From Acidobacteriota bacterium (lineage in GTDB: Bacteria > Acidobacteriota > Terriglobia > Acidiferrales > UBA7541), in assembly GCA_003224195.1 (NCBI GenBank), contig QHYP01000024.1, forward strand, positions 6,625 through 18,371: a stretch of DNA of 11,747 bases. Direction: 5' to 3'. The notes below the pieces were generated by a model. It was given only the letters and a program-made list of their open reading frames with translations. It was not told the DNA's origin and ran no database searches. Shown here one piece after another: positions 6,599-11,747 of the stretch (positions within the stretch are counted from its first letter, which is position 1; each line of letters starts with the position of its first letter). The position numbers and the translations under genes are program-made.

Positions 6599-7429
6599 AT
6601 GAAAAACGCGCTCACCATCGACCTCGAGGACTACTACCATGTAACCGCGTTCCGTGACTCGATTGCTTCCGAGCAGTGGCATTCGCAGTTGAGCCGTGTC
6701 GAGCGAAATACGGCTATTCTGCTTGACCTGCTTGACGAAGCGAGATGCAAAGCCACATTTTTCACCCTGGGCTGGGTCGCAGAGCAGCATCCACACGTCG
6801 TCAAGAGCGTCGCCGAGAGAGGCCACGAGATTGCCTGCCACAGTCTGCGCCATCGAACTGTGTATGAGATGGCGAGGGATGAGTTTCGAGAGGACACACG
6901 GCGCGCGAAGCAGTTGCTTGAGGACTGTAGTGGGACTCCAGTGCGCGGGTACCGCGCTCCCAGCTTTTCCATCACGCAGAACTCCCTCTGGGCTCTCGAT
7001 ATTCTTTGTCAGCTCGGCTTCTCGTACGATTCGAGCATCTTCCCCGTGAGGCATCCGAATTATGGAATGCCAAGCGCGCCACGCAGCCCCTTCCGCATCC
7101 AAACTCCCAGCGGGGCAATCATAGAATTCCCGATGACGACCTTGGAGTGGGCCGGTGTCCGCGCCCCTTTTGGAGGCGGGGCCTATTTTCGACTTTTACC
7201 GTATTGGTACACGCGTTGGGGAATGGGCTTTCTTAATTCGCGGGAGAACTGTCCCGTGTGTGTTTACCTGCATCCTTGGGAGTTGGACCCCGAACAGCCG
7301 CGGATGAATGGCCGCCTGACATCGCGCGTGCGCCATTATCTCGGACTGCGTTCCACGCCGGCGAAATTTCGCAACCTCATCCGCGATTTTGAGTTTTCCC
7401 CACTTGGACTGCTCGCCAGCCAAGTCTGA
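6599..7429 (+). CDS. Polysaccharide deacetylase (NodB domain plus DUF3473), exosortase-A-associated type
   Basis: 276 residues from ATG 6599, with AGGA five bases upstream. NodB-fold motifs occur in order: the metal/base motif as A-L-T-I-D-L-E-D-Y-Y (4-13; D8, E10, D11), K-A-T-F-F-T-L-G-W-V-A-E, the H-S-L-R-H metal pair (H81, H85), R-G-Y-R-A-P-S-F-S (116-124), F-S-Y-D-S-S-I-F-P (141-149), and the final Y-L-H-P-W-E-L-D-P-E-Q-P-R (223-235). The E-D-Y start, the G-G-A-Y-F-R-L-L-P-Y block and the H-P-W-E-L-D-P-E-Q-P-R end identify the subfamily with the DUF3473 tail usually found in exosortase/PEP-CTERM polysaccharide loci. It would remove N-acetyl groups from the polymer or its precursor with a divalent metal. 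No signal peptide is seen, so cytoplasmic action is possible. It faces the flippase gene tail to tail, 51 bp apart. Confidence 0.93.
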   Translation: MKNALTIDLEDYYHVTAFRDSIASEQWHSQLSRVERNTAILLDLLDEARCKATFFTLGWVAEQHPHVVKSVAERGHEIACHSLRHRTVYEMARDEFREDTRRAKQLLEDCSGTPVRGYRAPSFSITQNSLWALDILCQLGFSYDSSIFPVRHPNYGMPSAPRSPFRIQTPSGAIIEFPMTTLEWAGVRAPFGGGAYFRLLPYWYTRWGMGFLNSRENCPVCVYLHPWELDPEQPRMNGRLTSRVRHYLGLRSTPAKFRNLIRDFEFSPLGLLASQV

Positions 7430-7480
7430 GTTTCCCATGACCAGGATAAACGCCGGCATCGCCAGCCGGAGTGCCATCGC

Positions 7481-9055
7481 CTAACCGCGTGCGAAGGCGC
7501 GCTCCAGGGATTGCGAAAACTTGCGCGAGTAGTCCTTGCGCTGTGTCTGGTCAAGACAAACCGCCCAGTAGCCGACGATGGCCAGCGGCAAAACGAGTGC
7601 GACCTGGAGGAAAAACAAGAGGAGGTGATGGACGGGCCAGAAATGTTCTATGAGGTAGCTGCCGAGCGCGAACGGAACGATTGCGATCGCCGGACGAATC
7701 CACGCGGACGTCAGATAGGCCAGGGGATGAACCCCGAGCGTGCGGCGCGTGTACCAGGGCCAGAAGATCAGACTCGAGCACAGGCTAGGTACGACGGTGC
7801 CCCAGGCAACACCGAGGATGCCCATCCTTTTCACCCAAATGACGCTGAGTGCCAAGTTACAGAAGCCTTCGGCCAGCAGGACGGGCACAATGGGTTTGTG
7901 TTTGCTCAGCCCCAAGAGGATCCCCGCGTTGACAGAGTTGCCCGCCCAGAACAACAGTGTGATGGACAGAATCCACAGCACGCGTCCAGAAAGTTCAGCG
8001 TACTGCGGCCCCATCCAGATACCGATAAAACTGCTTCCCCGAAGCATAAAGGTCATGGCAATGGGAAGCATAACCATCGTGCCAGCCCGGCTGCCGAAGA
8101 GCACGATGCGCTGCAGCTGTGACTCGTCCTGTTTGGCTTCAATGGAGCTGGCGAGCGGAGTCATGGTTTGCGAGATACCACTCACCAGGGTGCGGGTGTA
8201 CTCAACCAAATTTCCTGCAATCCCGTAGAAAGTAACGGCGGTTATCGGCAAGAAGGCCCCGATGACAACGTTATCGCTGGCGTAAATCAAACTGGCGCTG
8301 ACGTGCATGAGGAAAGAAAACAACCCGAACGAAAAGATCAACCTAACTCCCGCTCGATCAGCGGCGGCGAGCCGAATCCGCAGTTCGGGGTAGAGAAATT
8401 GCTTAAGCGCTATGTTGGCCATCCAGCGGGCGATGGTGAACCCCAACTGGATGAAGGCCAGAGTAACGATGCCGTAGTCGAGATGCAGCGCGAGGACGAT
8501 CGTGGCGGCCCGCAGGATGTTGATAACGACTTCGATGCTGTTAGTGAGGTCAAAGCGTTGAAGTCCGACGACGATTCCGCCGAATACTCCATTCACTAAA
8601 GAAACGGCAACGCTAAGACCCGTCAGAACCGAAACGACGCGGGCGGCCATTAGGTACTGGGCGGGGATATTCATCCGACTCACCACAAATGTCGCGAGAA
8701 CTAAGGAGGCAAGGATCGCCAGCACGCCTGCCGAGGAAAATACAACCAAGGCAGAGGACGCCACGTTCCCGGCTTTGTCGTGTTTCCCCTGAGCATGGAA
8801 TCTCGCTACGTAGCGCGTCACCGCGCCACGGATCCCCAGGTCGAGAAGACCCAGGTAACCCGTGAGGGCAAGAATCAGAGTCCAGACGCCGTAACCTGTA
8901 TCCCCAAGGCGTCGCACAATATAGGGAGAAAGAAAGAAGTTCACTCCCATCGCGACGGCATAACTCCCCCAGTTCGAGAGCACGTTGCGAACAACGCCCA
9001 TTTTTCGGAAAGATGGCTGATGGGAATGAGACTCTGGGTTAGTCTGTATGAGCAT
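7481..9055 (-). CDS. Wzx/MATE-type polysaccharide flippase
   Basis: 524 residues from ATG 9055, preceded by AGGAAAGG. An in-frame extension to 9127 and a shorter start at ATG 9001 are alternatives. The short basic leader is followed by N-W-G-S-Y-A, then F-F-L-S-P-Y-I-V-R-R-L-G-D-T-G-Y-G-V-W (40-58), the classic opening of lipid-linked oligosaccharide translocases of the MVF/MATE superfamily. About 12-14 hydrophobic segments fill the rest, with a positively charged loop R-Y-V-A-R-F-H-A-Q-G-K (81-91). The length is usual for Wzx with a small extra tail. It should flip undecaprenyl-linked repeat units to the periplasmic face of the inner membrane, feeding the ligase/polymerase whose end is at 1-708. 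It is transcribed against the deacetylase and away from the methyltransferase. Confidence 0.9.
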   Translation of the reverse strand: MLIQTNPESHSHQPSFRKMGVVRNVLSNWGSYAVAMGVNFFLSPYIVRRLGDTGYGVWTLILALTGYLGLLDLGIRGAVTRYVARFHAQGKHDKAGNVASSALVVFSSAGVLAILASLVLATFVVSRMNIPAQYLMAARVVSVLTGLSVAVSLVNGVFGGIVVGLQRFDLTNSIEVVINILRAATIVLALHLDYGIVTLAFIQLGFTIARWMANIALKQFLYPELRIRLAAADRAGVRLIFSFGLFSFLMHVSASLIYASDNVVIGAFLPITAVTFYGIAGNLVEYTRTLVSGISQTMTPLASSIEAKQDESQLQRIVLFGSRAGTMVMLPIAMTFMLRGSSFIGIWMGPQYAELSGRVLWILSITLLFWAGNSVNAGILLGLSKHKPIVPVLLAEGFCNLALSVIWVKRMGILGVAWGTVVPSLCSSLIFWPWYTRRTLGVHPLAYLTSAWIRPAIAIVPFALGSYLIEHFWPVHHLLLFFLQVALVLPLAIVGYWAVCLDQTQRKDYSRKFSQSLERAFARG

Positions 9056-9520
9056 ACCTTTCCTGGCCAGGGCTGAGCAACCATTCGCACGTTGCTCGCC
9101 AACCTCGTTCGTGGCCAAGCACAACAAAATGCAAGGCTTATTTCTAGATGTTGGACTAAACCGCCGGCCAAGATTAGGAACCTAGAAAAATTGTGTAATC
9201 CAGTACCACATTTGGGAATACGTCTGAATCTTTCCCGTGTCCGGCCTCCCCTCCGCAAGGCAGTAAACTCCGACTAAGTCTTTTGCAATCAGCATATTCT
9301 ATGGATGGACCTCTTCCGGCATTTGGCGATTCTCGTGCTATCCGCTTTGCCGGGTACTATGGTGCGGTTTGGGCCGGCGAAGGTGTGTTTTCTTTTCAAG
9401 TGCCCGCAAGTCCTCACCTGCGGCAGCGAGAGAGTGGTCGGGGTTTCTCCCTCTGGCCGAGTTGGCGGGCCAAGAATACGCACAGCTGCAACGTCAAATG
9501 CACAGGATTCGAGAATTCTG
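9056..9520. promoter_or_regulatory. 465-bp divergent intergenic region, no recognised element
   Basis: This gap lies between the flippase start and the preferred start of the methyltransferase and must drive at least one of them. The part at about 9128-9300 is richer in A/T than the flanking genes and contains TTTCTAG (9141-9147) and CTAGAAA (9182-9188), a 7-bp inverted repeat with a 34-base loop. I found no good sigma-70 or sigma-54 match. A plus-strand frame runs open from ATG 9305 into the methyltransferase, but its translation looks non-coding. Confidence 0.4.
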
Positions 9521-10288
9521 ATGAGTAGGCAAAGCACACAGGGCAAGATCACACCCACAAGGCCACTCCCTTCCCTGGAAGAGCAGAGGAAGTTTTGGGA
9601 CTGGCATTGGCAGCACTGGCAGGAGCGTCGTGTTCTGAACGATTGGACGGAGCGTCGCGCCCAAGAGATCCTCAATCTGATCAAGGAGCCTCATTTAAAT
9701 CATCCTCGAATCCTTGACCTGGGATGCGGCCACGGGTGGTTCACGGAGCGTCTCGCGAATTTCGGCGACGTGCACGGAATCGATCTTTCCCAAGAAGCAA
9801 TTGCCGCGGCGAAGGCTCGGCGGCCGGATATTACGTATCTCGCTGGAAACATCTACGAGGCGCCTCTGCCCGCGAACCACTTCGACATTGTTGTCTCGCA
9901 GGAAGTAATCGCCCACGTGGAGGACCAGCCAAAATACCTGGGTCGGGCCGCAGATGTTCTGAAAAGCAGAGGGTTCTTAATCGTCACGACTGGCAACAAG
10001 TACGTCATCGACCGTCTGGGTGACGTGGGCTGGGTCAAGCAGCCGTCGGAGCACATTCGGCATGAGCTCGGGCGGAAGCAGCTCAAGGACCTGCTGGCTC
10101 CTCGCTTTGAAATCTTGAAAGTATTCACCATCATCCCGCACGGCACGCAAGGCGTTCTGCGCGTAGTCAACTCCTATAAGTTGAACGCTCTCTTTCGTCT
10201 GTTCATTTCCCAGCAGAAGATCGAGGCGCTGAAGGAAAAGGCGGGGTTCGGCTGGCAAATGATCTTTTTGGCCAGGAAGAAAGATTAA
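9521..10288 (+). CDS. Class I SAM-dependent methyltransferase
   Basis: 255 residues from ATG 9521. The frame is open back to 9305, but those 72 codons show no domain character and GAG at 9511-9513 is suitably spaced for 9521. R-I-L-D-L-G-C-G-H-G-W-F (63-74) is the SAM-binding glycine loop. H-G-I-D-L-S (85-90) ends in the acidic residue that binds the ribose, and A-G-N-I-Y-E-A-P-L-P then F-D-I-V-V-S-Q-E-V-I-A-H-V-E (121-134) are the later motifs of the UbiG/Methyltransf_11 group. The N-terminus is rich in tryptophan (F-W-D-W-H-W-Q-H-W). Within this locus it probably methylates a sugar or sugar-linked group of the repeat unit; position and acceptor are unknown. The pyruvyl transferase follows after 44 bp. 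Confidence 0.85.
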   Translation: MSRQSTQGKITPTRPLPSLEEQRKFWDWHWQHWQERRVLNDWTERRAQEILNLIKEPHLNHPRILDLGCGHGWFTERLANFGDVHGIDLSQEAIAAAKARRPDITYLAGNIYEAPLPANHFDIVVSQEVIAHVEDQPKYLGRAADVLKSRGFLIVTTGNKYVIDRLGDVGWVKQPSEHIRHELGRKQLKDLLAPRFEILKVFTIIPHGTQGVLRVVNSYKLNALFRLFISQQKIEALKEKAGFGWQMIFLARKKD

Positions 10289-10332
10289 GAGGCCGTTGTC
10301 CGTGGATCGAAATTTACCGGAGAAAGTTCCAG

Positions 10333-11700
10333 ATGCAAGTTGCCGCACCTAGGAGAAGGATAGGCATAATCGGTCACAGCGGTACGAAGAATCTCGGCGA
10401 CGAGGCGCTTTTCGCCACGGTTATTCAAAATGTGCGTCGGCGCCTGCCGGAAGCCGAGGTCATCGGCTTCACCATCAATCCCGCAGATTCTCGCGAGCGT
10501 CACGGCATTGAGTGCTTCCCAATTCGCCGGCTGGAAGAGACCCGTGCGGCGGTGACGCAGCCTTCGCTTGCATCGCCTGAGCCGAACGCCTCTCCAAATA
10601 CGCCGGAGGTTATCGGCACACTGGCCGCCTTCAGAAGGACAGTCAAGGCAATTCCGGGAATCCGACCTCTATTCCTTGGGTCGCGTTGGTTGGCGCGAAC
10701 CATTGTCAGCGTTCTTGCCGAGCCGAAATTCTTGATCGAGTCCTATCGCCGCTTGAAGGGGGTCGAGCTTCTCCTTGCCGCAGGTGGCCAGCAGCTGAAT
10801 GACGGCTATGGTGGTCCCTGGGGGTACCCTTTCACGCTATACAAATGGACGCTGCTCGCCAAGTGCGCCGGTGCGAAAATAGCCTTCCTCAGCGTTGGCG
10901 CTGGTCCGATCGATTCGCCCCTGAGTAAATTCTTCTTCAAACGCGTTCTGAATCGCGTGGACTACCGTTCCTATCGCGATAACATCTCCAGCGAATTGAT
11001 GAAGAGCATGGGAATAAAGGGCGGCCATCCCGTTCTGCCGGATCTTGTGTATAGTCTCCGCCTGCCGGAACCAAGGCCGGCTCCATCGGACGGCGCGCGC
11101 GCGGTCGTGGGGGCAAATCCGGTTCCATTCTTCGCGAGTCACTATTGGCCGGCCCCTGACCCGGTTCGCTATCAAGAATACGTTCACAAGCTGGCCGGAT
11201 TTGCCGAATGGCTCGATCGCAGCGGCCATTCCGTGTTGTTTTTCCCGACGCAGGTTCGCGCGGACGTGATAACCATCAAGGACATCCGGGCCGCGATGAA
11301 CGGCTCGGGGCATTCGCCGAATCTGTTGACCGCGCGGCCGATCCAGAACCTTGAGGACCTCGTTTCCGAGATTTCCCGGGCGGACCTGGTCGTTGCGAAC
11401 CGCTATCACGGCATTCTCATTTCGTTGATGATGAACAAGCCCGTCCTCGGCATCGCGTACCACGAGAAGAGCCGCGAACTCATGGAGACGGCCGGCCAGG
11501 GAGATTATGTTCTCAAGGTTGACAGCTTCACGGTCGACGACCTGATCAAACGATTCCAGGCCATGGAGGCGAATGCTCCTGAGATAAAGAAGCGAATCGC
11601 GGAGCGCCTGACACCGCTTCGAAATGCCCTCGAGGCCCAGTACGACACCGTATTCGGCCTGATCGGTGTGAGGCCTCCCGCATCCCGAGAGGCGACCTGA
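10333..11700 (+). CDS. Polysaccharide pyruvyl transferase family protein (CsaB/WcaK-like)
   Basis: 455 residues from ATG 10333; GGAG ten bases upstream supports the start. I-G-I-I-G-H-S-G-T-K-N-L-G-D-E-A (10-25) is the first conserved block of the PF04230 family. L-L-L-A-A-G-G-Q-Q-L-N-D (146-157), S-V-G-A-G-P-I-D-S (187-195) and L-P-D-L-V-Y-S-L (235-242) follow. The C-terminal N-R-Y-H-G-I-L-I-S-L (356-365) plus G-I-A-Y-H-E-K-S-R-E-L-M is the signature H-x-n-Y-x-x-K end. Residues 70-115 form a proline/alanine/serine-rich insertion that I do not place in the family core. The enzyme likely transfers pyruvate from PEP to a sugar to form a ketal, giving the polymer a negative charge. Some family members have other roles, so the substrate is open. 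It follows the methyltransferase and precedes the epimerase start. Confidence 0.88.
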   Translation: MQVAAPRRRIGIIGHSGTKNLGDEALFATVIQNVRRRLPEAEVIGFTINPADSRERHGIECFPIRRLEETRAAVTQPSLASPEPNASPNTPEVIGTLAAFRRTVKAIPGIRPLFLGSRWLARTIVSVLAEPKFLIESYRRLKGVELLLAAGGQQLNDGYGGPWGYPFTLYKWTLLAKCAGAKIAFLSVGAGPIDSPLSKFFFKRVLNRVDYRSYRDNISSELMKSMGIKGGHPVLPDLVYSLRLPEPRPAPSDGARAVVGANPVPFFASHYWPAPDPVRYQEYVHKLAGFAEWLDRSGHSVLFFPTQVRADVITIKDIRAAMNGSGHSPNLLTARPIQNLEDLVSEISRADLVVANRYHGILISLMMNKPVLGIAYHEKSRELMETAGQGDYVLKVDSFTVDDLIKRFQAMEANAPEIKKRIAERLTPLRNALEAQYDTVFGLIGVRPPASREAT

Positions 11701-11710
11701 ACATTTCACG

Positions 11711-11747
11711 ATGCGATTCACGGAAACGAAGCTGAAAGACGTTTGGA
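11711..11747 (+). CDS. rfbC: Probable dTDP-4-dehydrorhamnose 3,5-epimerase, first 12 codons (truncated by window end)
   Basis: An ATG 10 bases after the pyruvyl transferase stop opens M-R-F-T-E-T-K-L-K-D-V-W, then the window ends. Many RfbC/RmlC proteins begin M-x-F-T-E-T-K-L-K followed by a short hydrophobic stretch and a D-E-R-G-F-F motif, which would lie outside the window. If right, the locus makes dTDP-L-rhamnose or a related dTDP-sugar for the glycosyltransferases here. Only 12 residues are visible and no clear ribosome site precedes it, so the call rests on one opening motif. Confidence 0.5.
   Translation, partial: MRFTETKLKDVW

Noticed and set aside
6191..7102. 303-codon minus-strand frame across the divergent gap
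   Set aside because: Most of it is antisense to the deacetylase NodB domain and the remainder covers the intergenic region; no family features were seen.
7453..7469. Terminator hairpin between the convergent deacetylase and flippase genes
   Set aside because: Only a 5-bp CCGGC/GCCGG stem with a 7-base loop and no T-run on either strand; it may be chance in GC-rich DNA.
7511..8122. 203-codon plus-strand frame opposite the flippase gene
   Set aside because: It lies wholly antisense to a clear membrane transporter. Its translation is highly charged and low in hydrophobic residues, as expected of the reverse strand of a membrane protein gene.
9305..9520. N-terminal extension of the methyltransferase by 72 codons
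   Set aside because: The frame is open, but the translation has no domain, signal peptide or convincing ribosome site, and the family fold begins after ATG 9521.

Overview
The window is an internal piece of a cell-surface polysaccharide (exopolysaccharide/capsule) biosynthesis locus from a moderately GC-rich Gram-negative-type bacterium. It holds eight complete protein genes plus two cut by the window edges: the 3' part of a polymerase/ligase at the left and the first 12 codons of a probable dTDP-sugar 3,5-epimerase at the right. I saw no tRNA, rRNA, CRISPR array, transposase or other mobile element. Three genes resemble families known to travel with the exosortase A (XrtA/EpsH, PEP-CTERM) system: the O-antigen-ligase-like protein, the Stp1-type glycosyltransferase at 3197-4441, and the NodB/DUF3473-type deacetylase at 6599-7429. 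No exosortase and no PEP-CTERM protein lies in the window, so these would have to be just outside it. The taxon cannot be read from the sequence. Acidobacteriota or another soil phylum with exosortase clusters is a guess.

Layout. Positions 1-4991 are five plus-strand genes in a compact operon-like run: ligase C-terminus, secreted seven-bladed beta-propeller protein, membrane GT2 glycosyltransferase, Stp1-type GT4, and a DUF218/YdcF-like protein whose start lies inside the GT4. A minus-strand GT4 (TuaC-like) at 4996-6225 converges on this run with 4 bp between stop codons. A 373-bp divergent gap with several small dyads separates it from the plus-strand deacetylase. The deacetylase converges on a minus-strand Wzx/MATE-type flippase (7481-9055). 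A second divergent gap (9056-9520) leads to a plus-strand run of SAM methyltransferase, polysaccharide pyruvyl transferase and the start of an rfbC/rmlC-like gene.

How the parts fit (inference). The GT2 and two GT4 enzymes would extend a lipid-linked oligosaccharide in the cytoplasm, with a rhamnose-type dTDP-sugar supplied through the epimerase. The methyltransferase and pyruvyl transferase would decorate the repeat unit. The flippase would carry it across the inner membrane, and the ligase-like protein would polymerise or transfer it in the periplasm. The deacetylase would trim N-acetyl groups from the polymer. The exported beta-propeller has no assigned role and is the least explained gene here. 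The window looks like a variant of a known type of pathway rather than a wholly new system. The points most worth a second look are the propeller, the XrtA-type signature without an exosortase in view, and the dyad-rich divergent gap.
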